A stretch of DNA of 36,929 nucleotides from RGIG8368 sp045540275 (lineage in GTDB: Bacteria; Verrucomicrobiota; Kiritimatiellia; RFP12; UBA1067). Positions 1 through 6,539 of the stretch are shown here, one piece after another (within the stretch, counting starts at the first letter, position 1; each line of letters opens with the position of its first letter). The position numbers were made by a program, and so were the translations under genes. A model generated the notes under the pieces. The model was not told where the DNA came from and searched no databases. It saw nothing but the letters and a program-made list of their open reading frames with translations. The stretch lies in the NCBI GenBank assembly GCA_045540275.1, contig JAZQGX010000072.1, positions 1 to 36,929 on the forward strand, written 5' to 3'.

Positions 1-1060
1 GCCCGTGATACCACATGCTCTTCGGATTGGCGTTCGTGCGGTACATGTCGAGATAGTGGGTGTTGCCCATGTAGAACTGCGAGCGGAACTTCGCGGTGTT
101 TTCGGGTGCGATCAGCGGCAGAACCGTGGTCGACGACAGAACGTGCTGTTTCAGATAATAATCGTCTATCGCCGAGCGCGAATACGCCTCCGCGCCTTCG
201 ACAACGCGCACCTCGGGCGGCATCACGTCGATCATTCCGTTGAGGAAGTAATGAAGAAGTTCACCCGACTGGTCGACGTTGTTGAGCGGATACGGCTGGC
301 GCCCCTCCTCCATCCAGAAAGCGAACTTCTTGAAGCACCAGAGTGACAGAATGACCGCATCGGGGAACTCCTTGAAGACGCGCGAGAAGACTTCGCGTCC
401 GCGCTGACGCGCGAGCTTCGCGGTCTCGGCGAACGACGGATCTTTATAGCAATGGATATACTGCGCGAAAGCTCCACCCTGGGCCGCGTATTCCTCGGGG
501 TCGAGCATCAACCCCTTAAGCCCGGCCTCCTTGGCGAGCCACGCGACATTAGCCATGTTCTCGGCGTAATTCGCCCAGCCATTGTCGTCGTTCCAGTTTA
601 TGCGGTTATGCCCGCTCGGAGACATCCAAAAGAGAAGCATGCTTTCGGTGAGATTCGGCTTCTTGGCGATCTCCTTCAGGTAGGGAAGATGCTTTTTAAG
701 CGCGTCGCGCGTCCAACGCTGCGTCGGATGCATGATATGGGAGTGCTTGGCGGTAACGATGTTTCCGCTTGAATCGGCGACTAAAGCGTCGATGCCGATG
801 GCGACGCCGTCGAGATATGGCGTATGCTTTACGAACTGATCGGCGTTAGCGAGTATGTTCGACGGCGTTGTGGCGAAAACGTCGAACAAAAGTCCAATAT
901 ACTTCTTGTCGTATCCGCCCGCGGTCGCCAGTTTCGCGTCGGCGCATGCCGGAATCGCGTCTGCCGCCGTTACGACGCCTGCCGTCAGCGCGCACACCGC
1001 AGCGGCCATTATCCTGATCGCCATCGGTTTAATGTATGTTTTTCTGATAGATGTTTTCAT
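1..1060 (-). CDS. Secreted uncharacterised TIM-barrel-like protein, paralogue 1 (3' end outside window)
   Basis: I translated this frame from the reverse strand. It starts at an ATG preceded by a near-perfect Shine-Dalgarno (AGGAGGGG) and runs open to the window edge, so the C-terminal part is missing. The N-terminus is a Sec signal peptide (basic start, hydrophobic core, Ala-rich end near residue 35). The mature part closely matches the next gene: shared blocks include KYIGLxFDV, TTPSNILA, FWMSP, GLKGLMLDPEEYAAQGG, ARQRGREVFSRVFKE and PYPLNxVDQSGELLHYFLNG. The acidic DPEEY block and aromatic-rich strands suggest a TIM-barrel sugar-active enzyme, but I cannot assign a CAZy family. It has its own promoter with the element shared across this locus, so it is probably induced together with the uronate operon. 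Export and paralogy are clear; the enzymatic role is inference. Confidence 0.85.
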   Translation of the reverse strand, partial: MKTSIRKTYIKPMAIRIMAAAVCALTAGVVTAADAIPACADAKLATAGGYDKKYIGLLFDVFATTPSNILANADQFVKHTPYLDGVAIGIDALVADSSGNIVTAKHSHIMHPTQRWTRDALKKHLPYLKEIAKKPNLTESMLLFWMSPSGHNRINWNDDNGWANYAENMANVAWLAKEAGLKGLMLDPEEYAAQGGAFAQYIHCYKDPSFAETAKLARQRGREVFSRVFKEFPDAVILSLWCFKKFAFWMEEGRQPYPLNNVDQSGELLHYFLNGMIDVMPPEVRVVEGAEAYSRSAIDDYYLKQHVLSSTTVLPLIAPENTAKFRSQFYMGNTHYLDMYRTNANPKSMWYHG

Positions 1061-1085
1061 AACCCCTCCTCTTGTTTTAGATTCA

Positions 1086-1142
1086 ATTGTACCTCAATAA
1101 CCGTCATAAGTAAATTGTCCAATACACAACTTGATGTTATAC
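1086..1142 (-). promoter_or_regulatory. Promoter with shared operator-like element, copy A
   Basis: Reading the minus strand there is a -10 box TACAAT (1091-1086), a 17-bp spacer and a -35-like TTTACT (1114-1109). Overlapping and upstream of the -35 is a ~33-bp element (1110-1142). On the plus strand it reads GTAAATTG, then CCAAT, AACTT and TTATA at fixed spacing. The same element occurs at 5217-5249 and 18207-18239, at the same distance from the -10 box. This is the layout expected for an activator of the AraC type binding at the -35 region. It drives the gene starting at 1060. Confidence 0.65.
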
Positions 1143-1154
1143 CATTCGAAACTT

Positions 1155-1173
1155 CAACAAAACCGAACACGGT
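1155..1173 (-). terminator. Possible weak intrinsic terminator
   Basis: Just downstream of the stop of the 1185-3695 gene, the minus-strand transcript can form a short ACCG/CGGT hairpin with a 4-nt loop followed by a U-rich run. The stem is only 4 bp, so termination would be weak. It lies upstream of promoter A, which is consistent with it separating the two transcription units. Confidence 0.3.
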
Positions 1174-1184
1174 CAATTTAAACC

Positions 1185-3695
1185 CTACTTGCCTTTTTCC
1201 TTCAAGGCCTCCGCGGGCCAGACGGGAAGAGGCTCGCCGATCTTATAAACCTTAAAATCCTTAAACTCGAAGCGGGTGTAGCCTTGGTAAATCTCGGCGG
1301 AAACATCGAAATAAAGTTCATCGGCGCCATCCGGTACGCGAACGACGACTTCTCCCGACTGCCACACGTCATCTGCTCGGGATTCGGTCATCACAATCTG
1401 AGGGATACAGGCTTTCGACTCGATTCTCTTGCCGTTCCCCCGGAAACAGGCATTGAGATAGACATAACCAGGACCGCGTCGCTTCATCGAAAGGCCTGCC
1501 GTATAAAGCGCTCCCGGCTGAACCCCTTTGACGGTAAGATCGTGCGGCGCTTTTTTAAACGTAATAAATTTATTGCGATGATCGACAACGCGAACGGCAA
1601 CCGGAGCCAGGGTCTTAAGTCCAAGGTGCCTTAGAAAAGCAAGGCGCTTGGCAATCGGCGTGACGATGTTTTTCGGTATCCTTATCTCGCCAACGACAAT
1701 ATCGACGACATGAGGGCAATCCGCGATACCGCCAGGAGCGCTCGTCACGTCAGGAGCATAAAGCGCGGTCAGAGATTTAAGATTCTTCAAGTTTAAAATC
1801 CGAGCGACCGGATACCCCGTATCATCTTTGACGTTCGTAAAATCGAGAACGCCGGAGCCGACAGTCTTCTCGTTCTCGCCGAACACCGAGAATGTGCCGC
1901 TTTTCTTGTCCACTCTCGCCGTCAGGCGCCAATTACCGTCAGTAAGAATATGAGCCTTGGCATCATATTTCCATTTCGCCACAGACGGATTCTTGAGCGG
2001 CTTTGAGAGCTTATACAGCCGATTGATCGCAATGCGCAGATAGCCCACACGCTCATCTGCATAAAGTTTCGCGCCTAAATCAAGAACAAGTTCATCTACA
2101 TCTTCGGGAACGACAACCTCACATTCGGCCGCAAGATAGCCGCCGCGCAGACGGGGTTGATCGCGGTTGATTTTGATCTCCACAGGCTTTGAGGACGAAA
2201 GCCTGCCGTTTTTCTTCCAATAGACAAAGGGAGTTGCCGCGCCGTCGCGGAAACTGCCTTTCTTGGCGCCGAATTCGGTGACGAGAAATGAAATGGCATA
2301 ATGTTCACCGGCCTTGACATTCTTAACGGACGGTCGATCATTTTCCTTTTGATGATATTCACGCACACCGCCCTTTTCTTCCAACTGAAACCCCTTAAGA
2401 TCCTTGGCGAGATTGACCAGTTTACCGTCCTTGGCGAGCGCCTCCTTGCGCAGAGCGGCGAGTGCCAGAGGGGCTTTGGCCATCATAATGGTCTCTGTCA
2501 TCCCCGGAGCCAATTCTTCCCAGGTTGCTTTATTCGCGAAATGACCGTCACGCCAGTTGAAAAGTTTTCCGTTCGCTTCCGCATAAAGCCAGACATACTT
2601 CGTCGCCGTCTGCAGCGACTGCTCGAAGTTAAGGCGCATGTGCTCCAAACGGGAACCGTCGACAGGCCCGAAATACCATCTGGTCTTCGAATTCGCATTC
2701 GTCCGGTACATGTCAAAATAATGCGTGTTGCCGAGATAGAACTGCGAACGGTATTTTGCCACATTTTCAGGCGCGATCAGCGGCAATACCGTCGTCGATT
2801 CCAAAACGTGCGCATTCACATAGTAATTGTCGATCGCCGAGCGTGAATACGTCTCAGCGCCCTCGACGACACGAGCTTCAGGCGGCATCACGTCAATCAT
2901 CCCGTTGAGGAAGTAATGGAGAAGCTCGCCCGACTGATCGACGCTGTTGAGGGGATAAGGCTGACGACCATTTTGCAGCCAATAATGGAACTTCTTGAAA
3001 CACCAGAGCGAAAGAATGACCGCATCAGGATATTCCTTAAATACGCGCGAAAAAACTTCACGCCCGCGCTGACGCGCAAGCTTCGCCGTCACTTCAAACG
3101 GAGGATCTCTGTGACAGAGGCTGTACTGCGCGAAATTTCCGCCCTGAGCGGCATATTCTTCAGGGTCGAGCATAAGTCCTTTAAGCCCCGACTCCTTTGC
3201 GAGCCAGGCGACGGCCGCCATATTTTCGGCGTAATTCGCCCAGCCCTTGTCATCGTCCCAGCCGATGCGATTGTCGCCGGTTGGCGACATCCAGAAAATA
3301 AGCAGACTTTCAGTAAGATGAGGCTTCTTGGCGATCTCACTTAAAACAGGGATGTAACGCTTCAGTCCCTCTCGTGTCCAACGCTGCGAGCCGTTCATTA
3401 TCTGGGAATGAGAGACCTTTACGACACTTCCATCCTCAGCAACGGCAGGAATGTCCTTTATGCTGATCGCCACACCATCCACATAAGGGGCGTATCTGGC
3501 GAATTGATCGGCATGTGCGAGAATGTTCGAAGGCGTCGTTGCGATAACATCGAAGAAAAGCCCGATATACTTGCTGTCCAAACCGCCCGCCGTCGGGAGT
3601 TTGGCGCTGCTGTCGCACGGAATCGCATCCGCCGCAGCGATATTCGTCGCGATTGCGCAAAACGCTGCCAATGTCATTTTTATACTCGTTTTCAT
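1185..3695 (-). CDS. Large secreted uncharacterised protein, TIM-barrel-like, paralogue 2
   Basis: 836 residues. A Sec signal peptide covers about residues 1-24 (MKTSIK, hydrophobic stretch, Ala-rich end). Residues ~35-430 form the region shared with the neighbouring partial gene. It includes the block GLKGLMLDPEEYAAQGG near residue 175, whose Asp/Glu residues are candidates for catalysis, and later aromatic blocks such as YVWLYAEANGKLFNW. The C-terminal half (~450-830) looks like two or more beta-rich modules with related sequence (FxDVSAEIY, LDLGAKLYADE), perhaps carbohydrate-binding domains. I do not recognise a named family; a glycoside-hydrolase-like role is suggested by context and fold-like pattern only. 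It follows the LRR gene at 3787 by about 90 bp in the same direction, so the two are probably co-transcribed from promoter B. The start was chosen for its signal peptide. Confidence 0.85.
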   Translation of the reverse strand: MKTSIKMTLAAFCAIATNIAAADAIPCDSSAKLPTAGGLDSKYIGLFFDVIATTPSNILAHADQFARYAPYVDGVAISIKDIPAVAEDGSVVKVSHSQIMNGSQRWTREGLKRYIPVLSEIAKKPHLTESLLIFWMSPTGDNRIGWDDDKGWANYAENMAAVAWLAKESGLKGLMLDPEEYAAQGGNFAQYSLCHRDPPFEVTAKLARQRGREVFSRVFKEYPDAVILSLWCFKKFHYWLQNGRQPYPLNSVDQSGELLHYFLNGMIDVMPPEARVVEGAETYSRSAIDNYYVNAHVLESTTVLPLIAPENVAKYRSQFYLGNTHYFDMYRTNANSKTRWYFGPVDGSRLEHMRLNFEQSLQTATKYVWLYAEANGKLFNWRDGHFANKATWEELAPGMTETIMMAKAPLALAALRKEALAKDGKLVNLAKDLKGFQLEEKGGVREYHQKENDRPSVKNVKAGEHYAISFLVTEFGAKKGSFRDGAATPFVYWKKNGRLSSSKPVEIKINRDQPRLRGGYLAAECEVVVPEDVDELVLDLGAKLYADERVGYLRIAINRLYKLSKPLKNPSVAKWKYDAKAHILTDGNWRLTARVDKKSGTFSVFGENEKTVGSGVLDFTNVKDDTGYPVARILNLKNLKSLTALYAPDVTSAPGGIADCPHVVDIVVGEIRIPKNIVTPIAKRLAFLRHLGLKTLAPVAVRVVDHRNKFITFKKAPHDLTVKGVQPGALYTAGLSMKRRGPGYVYLNACFRGNGKRIESKACIPQIVMTESRADDVWQSGEVVVRVPDGADELYFDVSAEIYQGYTRFEFKDFKVYKIGEPLPVWPAEALKEKGK

Positions 3696-3722
3696 ATCTT
3701 CTCTCTTCCGTTTTCTTTTTTC

Positions 3723-3750
3723 GGTCGCCGAGGACGACCCCCTCCCTTTT
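3723..3750. repeat. Dispersed hairpin element, copy 1 (GGA-loop type)
   Basis: A short inverted repeat (GGTCG...CGACC around GAGGA) followed by CCCTCCCTTTT sits between the LRR gene and the large secreted protein gene. It matches the hairpins at 5595-5614, 14109-14128 and 16290-16309 in loop sequence and, for the last, in the trailing CTCCCTTTT. It is probably an intergenic repeat or an RNA stem-loop in the operon transcript. Confidence 0.5.
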
Positions 3751-3786
3751 CATTTCTCTGCTGTCATTCCCTCTCACGCCGCCCAT

Positions 3787-5166
3787 TCACCGTATAGTCA
3801 CCGCCAGCCCTCTCTTCGGCGTTTTCATCAGCCAAAACGATGGCCAATTCGTCTGAAACGCACCAGGTACCCGCGGAACACAAAAAGCGATCACTTCGTG
3901 CTGTTCAGGACGAGAAAGCTCCACCTCTTTTTTCTCCTCATCGTATTGACACATTGAGGTATCTTTCTTCATATAGGATTCAACGAGCTGATCTCGCGTC
4001 CGCAGGCTGCTGCCTGCATAATCCGTCCAATTCCTGTTGTTGAAATCCTTCTTAAGGAGCACATGATAGCCTTCGGCGATTTTAGCCAAGCCTTCGATCA
4101 TATTCTTCTCGTTAAGATAAACCTTTGAAAAGGGAGTGGTCACGTTACCGATAGACTTAGGGTGAAGGATTGACGGGGGCGTTTCATGCAGATAAATTTT
4201 CGCTCCCGGCGCGAGATTCACCAAGGAATCGGGACGAATTTCATACGCAAACGTTAAGAAGGTCACCTTCTCAAGACTGGTGCAATCCTTAAAACAGGAA
4301 TTCCCCACAACATTGGTTGTCGTCAAGTTCGGAAAGTTCCATTCAATCTCGCCATCCAAATTTGAGCATCCGTTAAACATTTCGAACTGGGCATAATTAC
4401 TGCCAAGTTTGGTTATTCCGGGATGAAGCATTCCACGAATGGAGTCGCCCGACAAGGAACGGCATCCACTGAAAGCCGCCATTGGTATCTCCTTAAGAGC
4501 CTCGGAAGTTATCACGGTTTCAAGTGAAGTGCAATTTGCAAAGGCATAAGTTCCTACTTTTACGACATGCGGCATTGAAACAGACGTGATTTTTCCGCAT
4601 CCCCTGAATGCACTGTCAGCAATACCAGTACATTTCGGTAAACTCAACTCGCCGCTCAAGGAAGAGCATCCGTTAAAGCATCCGATGGAAATCGATGAAA
4701 CATTGAGCGTAGAGGGAATAAACTCTTCAAGTTTACTGCACCCCCAAAACGCTCTATCTTTTAAATTCAACTGTTCGGATTGTGAGCTTAATTCAACTTT
4801 CTTAAGCGATGTGCAGTTATCCCTAAAACTACCTACTCCAATCGTCTCGCACTTAGGAGCGATAAACTCTGTCACATACTTAGCGCCCGCACTCGGAACT
4901 CCTGAAAATGAAACGGCATCGTAAACCTTGCCGTCAGAATCGGTAATCGCCGTTAAATCAATTGTGCTTTCTCCCGATCCGGCAAACGAACCGTTGGTAC
5001 CAGTGACATCAAGTTTATCCGTTGTATTCTTCACCAATGTCGCCGTAAAAGTCCACACCCCGTCAGACAATGACTTATCATTAGGATTGTAGGTAAACGC
5101 CGCATTGGCAGAGAAGCCTGTTATAGCCGCCAAAACAGCTATCACACATTTAATGTAAATCTTCAT
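3787..5166 (-). CDS. Secreted BspA-type leucine-rich repeat protein 1
   Basis: About 459 residues from the ATG at 5166, which has a purine-rich Shine-Dalgarno (GAGAGAGG) and directly precedes a signal peptide (MKIYIKCVIAVLAAITGFSANA). An upstream in-frame ATG at 5193 falls on the -10 box and is rejected. The body contains repeated Treponema/BspA-type LRR units (LRR_5, patterns such as FxGCSSLSG, FRDCTSLKKVEL, FANCTSLETV). Such proteins are surface or periplasmic and mediate binding, but the ligand cannot be read from sequence. The N-terminal block (AAFTYNPNDKSLSDG) and the extreme C-terminus (PKRGLAVTIR) are closely mirrored in the LRR protein at 14158-15555, so the two are paralogues. It is the first gene of the second operon of the locus and has its own copy of the shared promoter element. 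Confidence 0.88.
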   Translation of the reverse strand: MKIYIKCVIAVLAAITGFSANAAFTYNPNDKSLSDGVWTFTATLVKNTTDKLDVTGTNGSFAGSGESTIDLTAITDSDGKVYDAVSFSGVPSAGAKYVTEFIAPKCETIGVGSFRDNCTSLKKVELSSQSEQLNLKDRAFWGCSKLEEFIPSTLNVSSISIGCFNGCSSLSGELSLPKCTGIADSAFRGCGKITSVSMPHVVKVGTYAFANCTSLETVITSEALKEIPMAAFSGCRSLSGDSIRGMLHPGITKLGSNYAQFEMFNGCSNLDGEIEWNFPNLTTTNVVGNSCFKDCTSLEKVTFLTFAYEIRPDSLVNLAPGAKIYLHETPPSILHPKSIGNVTTPFSKVYLNEKNMIEGLAKIAEGYHVLLKKDFNNRNWTDYAGSSLRTRDQLVESYMKKDTSMCQYDEEKKEVELSRPEQHEVIAFCVPRVPGAFQTNWPSFWLMKTPKRGLAVTIR

Positions 5167-5192
5167 AACCAATCCTCTCTCTTTGTAAGCCA

Positions 5193-5249
5193 ATTATATC
5201 TAAATTATCAACCGAGGTAAATTGCCTAATTCGCAACTTAAAATTATAT
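5193..5249 (-). promoter_or_regulatory. Promoter with shared operator-like element, copy B
   Basis: On the minus strand: -10 TATAAT (5198-5193), 17-bp spacer, -35-like TTTACC (5221-5216). The conserved element at 5217-5249 reads on the plus strand GTAAATTGCC, then AATTCG, AACTT and TTATA. It matches copy A and copy C base for base at most positions. It drives the LRR gene starting at 5166, with a leader of roughly 20 nt containing the Shine-Dalgarno. Confidence 0.7.
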
Positions 5250-5262
5250 TATTTGCAACTCT

Positions 5263-5578
5263 GTCAAACTGTCAAACTGCCAAACTCGCAAACTGGTTCT
5301 ACTTGCAAACTTTATCGTCCGCACCGTAATCTCAATTCAAATGTTGCCATCCACCTTCGCCAAGGCTACGGTGGACAGGGTGTGAAAGTGTTGCCAAGTC
5401 CAATTACCAATTCCAATTGACAGTCTCCGAACCTCCTAATCTCCGAGTCTCCCAGCAGCGAAAGCAATATATGCGGTTCGGGTGGGATTTCTCTCGCAGA
5501 ACCTATTACCTCTTACCTGTTACCTATTACCTCTAACCTAAAGAAAGGTAAGAAGTAAGAGGTAAAAGGTAAGAAGTG
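5263..5578 (+). repeat. Left arm of a ~315-bp inverted repeat flanking the vapBC/DUF4153 cassette
   Basis: Nearly identical to the reverse complement of 8501-8813, with only scattered substitutions and small indels. In order it contains a tandem array of an 8-nt unit (CAAACTGY type, 5263-5295), an ACTTGCAAACTT block, a 26-nt hairpin element (5350-5375), a unique stretch, and an inverted array of a 7-nt unit (TTACCTN/GGTAAGA, 5501-5576). No coding sequence is apparent. The intergenic stretch 5167-5684 otherwise holds promoter B, a small hairpin at 5595-5614 and the vapB promoter. Confidence 0.9.
5350..5375 (+). repeat. 26-nt hairpin element (TCCACC...GGTGGA)
   Basis: The stem TCCACC/GGTGGA encloses a smaller GCC/GGC stem with an AA turn. 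A second copy in opposite orientation is at 8702-8727 as part of the right arm. In one frame it reads LRQGYGGQ, a phrase I recall recurring in predicted hypothetical proteins of unrelated bacteria. It therefore behaves like a widespread repeat rather than code. Confidence 0.6.
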
Positions 5579-5594
5579 TCCTCGCGCATGGGAG

Positions 5595-5614
5595 GGCGAG
5601 CGTCCTCGCGAGCC
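5595..5614 (-). repeat. Dispersed hairpin element, copy 2 (AGGA loop)
   Basis: Read on the minus strand the element is a 20-nt stem-loop with outer GGC/GCC, inner CGCG/CGC-type pairing and an AGGA loop, followed by CTCCC. It matches the hairpins inside the main operon at 14109 and 16290. Here it lies just inside the cassette, between the left repeat arm and the vapB promoter. Confidence 0.5.
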
Positions 5615-5648
5615 GCAACGGATAAAGTGAAGAATCTTCCGGGGAGTG

Positions 5649-5678
5649 TTGACATAAAACCATAAAAAAGTATATATT
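5649..5678 (+). promoter_or_regulatory. Strong sigma-70-type promoter of the vapBC operon
   Basis: A perfect TTGACA (5649-5654) is followed 16-18 bp later by TATATA/TATATT (5671-5678). The ATG of the antitoxin is at 5685, only 6-8 nt beyond the -10 box. The transcript would therefore start at or next to the start codon (leaderless). The antitoxin is the expected repressor, as is usual for RHH-type VapB proteins. Confidence 0.7.
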
Positions 5679-5684
5679 GTTTCC

Positions 5685-5975
5685 ATGAAGACAACACTTG
5701 ACATTCCTGACAGCGTATACCGCGAGTTCAAGGTCAAGACGGCGCAAAACGGCGAGAAGATGCGAAATGTCGTCCTTGCGTTCATCGTGGCCTACAACGC
5801 GGACGAATGGCGTGTCCCGGTTTCAGCGCCTCGAAGCCGCAAGACGGCGACTTCCAAGATGCCGGAATGGGCTGGAATTGCCGAGCCGTTCATAACAAGG
5901 TTTCCCGACGATCCCCTTGACGCGGAAAAGATGCGCGACGACATAGTTGCGTTCAGAAGAGGAGCTGGTGAATGA
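5685..5975 (+). CDS. Ribbon-helix-helix antitoxin (VapB-like)
   Basis: 96 residues. The N-terminus (MKTTLDIPDSVYREFKVKTA) has the beta-strand/helix pattern of ribbon-helix-helix DNA-binding antitoxins. The C-terminal half (PEWAGIAEPFITRF...) would be the toxin-neutralising segment. Its stop overlaps the start of the PIN-domain gene by 4 nt, the standard arrangement of type II toxin-antitoxin pairs, so translation is probably coupled. It probably also autoregulates the promoter at 5649. The gene runs opposite to the surrounding polysaccharide operons and lies inside the inverted-repeat cassette. The family call rests on sequence pattern and gene order. Confidence 0.82.
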   Translation: MKTTLDIPDSVYREFKVKTAQNGEKMRNVVLAFIVAYNADEWRVPVSAPRSRKTATSKMPEWAGIAEPFITRFPDDPLDAEKMRDDIVAFRRGAGE

Positions 5976-6370
5976 TGTACGGATGCGACACCTCCTTTCT
6001 GATGCGGATTCTCACCAATCATCCCAAGCCGCTTTCTCTGAAGATTATAGAGACTGCCTACAAGCGAGTTCTTGAGGGGTGCGTCTTCGAGATATCCGAC
6101 ACGACGCTATCCGAAGCCTACTATGCCCTCCAGGCGAGCTACGGAGTCTCTAAGGCGGATGCCTTGTTGCTTTTGAGAAAGATTTCAGAGGCAAAGGGCT
6201 TTGCCGTGAGCGACCATGCTCGGGATGTGCTGGCGCTGCCGAATCTGGAAAGGGCGCGACCAGGATTCGTCGATCGTCTCATACACGGCGGATACCTTGC
6301 CGACAACAAGACGACAGTCGCCTGCGAGAAGTCGTTTCGCAGGCTTCCGCTCACCGAGGTCCTGCCGTGA
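5972..6370 (+). CDS. PIN-domain ribonuclease toxin (VapC-like)
   Basis: 132 residues. The PIN hallmarks are visible: an N-terminal Asp in YGCDTSFL, a Glu in TLSEAYYAL and an Asp in GFVDRLIHGGY. The last strand is near VACEKSFRRLP, where the usual TxDxxF block has Glu-Lys-Ser in place of the common Asp pair. That departure could mean a modified fourth acidic position. PIN toxins are Mg/Mn-dependent RNases that typically cut tRNA or rRNA; the target here is unknown. Translation is coupled to the upstream antitoxin by an ATGA overlap. Confidence 0.82.
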   Translation: MMYGCDTSFLMRILTNHPKPLSLKIIETAYKRVLEGCVFEISDTTLSEAYYALQASYGVSKADALLLLRKISEAKGFAVSDHARDVLALPNLERARPGFVDRLIHGGYLADNKTTVACEKSFRRLPLTEVLP

Positions 6371-6380
6371 CGGAAAGAAG

Positions 6381-6539
6381 ATGAAGCGATTCGAGCCCCT
6401 GAATGGAGCCGACTATTCGTGCTTTTTTGTGTGGAGTCTCCTTCAGATCATCGGGGCGCATTGGACCTTTGAGCATGTTCCGATGGACTGGCTGACCGCT
6501 ATATTCGGCATAAGTGAAATCAAAAAGGAGCGTGTATGA
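6381..6539 (+). CDS. Small 52-aa ORF, possible DUF2238 (YjdF-like) fragment
   Basis: The ORF starts at ATG 6381, 10 nt after the toxin stop, with a purine-rich GGAAAGAAG immediately upstream. Its stop overlaps the start of the next gene (ATGA). The product has one hydrophobic segment and the block IIGAHWTFEHVP, which resembles the GAHYTY..VP motif of DUF2238 inner-membrane proteins. The rest of that family is absent, so this may be a decayed remnant or a genuine small protein used for translational coupling. The similarity is from memory and unverified. Confidence 0.45.
   Translation: MKRFEPLNGADYSCFFVWSLLQIIGAHWTFEHVPMDWLTAIFGISEIKKERV

Noticed and set aside
5501..5576. CRISPR-like short repeats
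   Set aside because: The units are only 7 nt, contiguous without spacers, and inverted around a centre; there are no cas genes.
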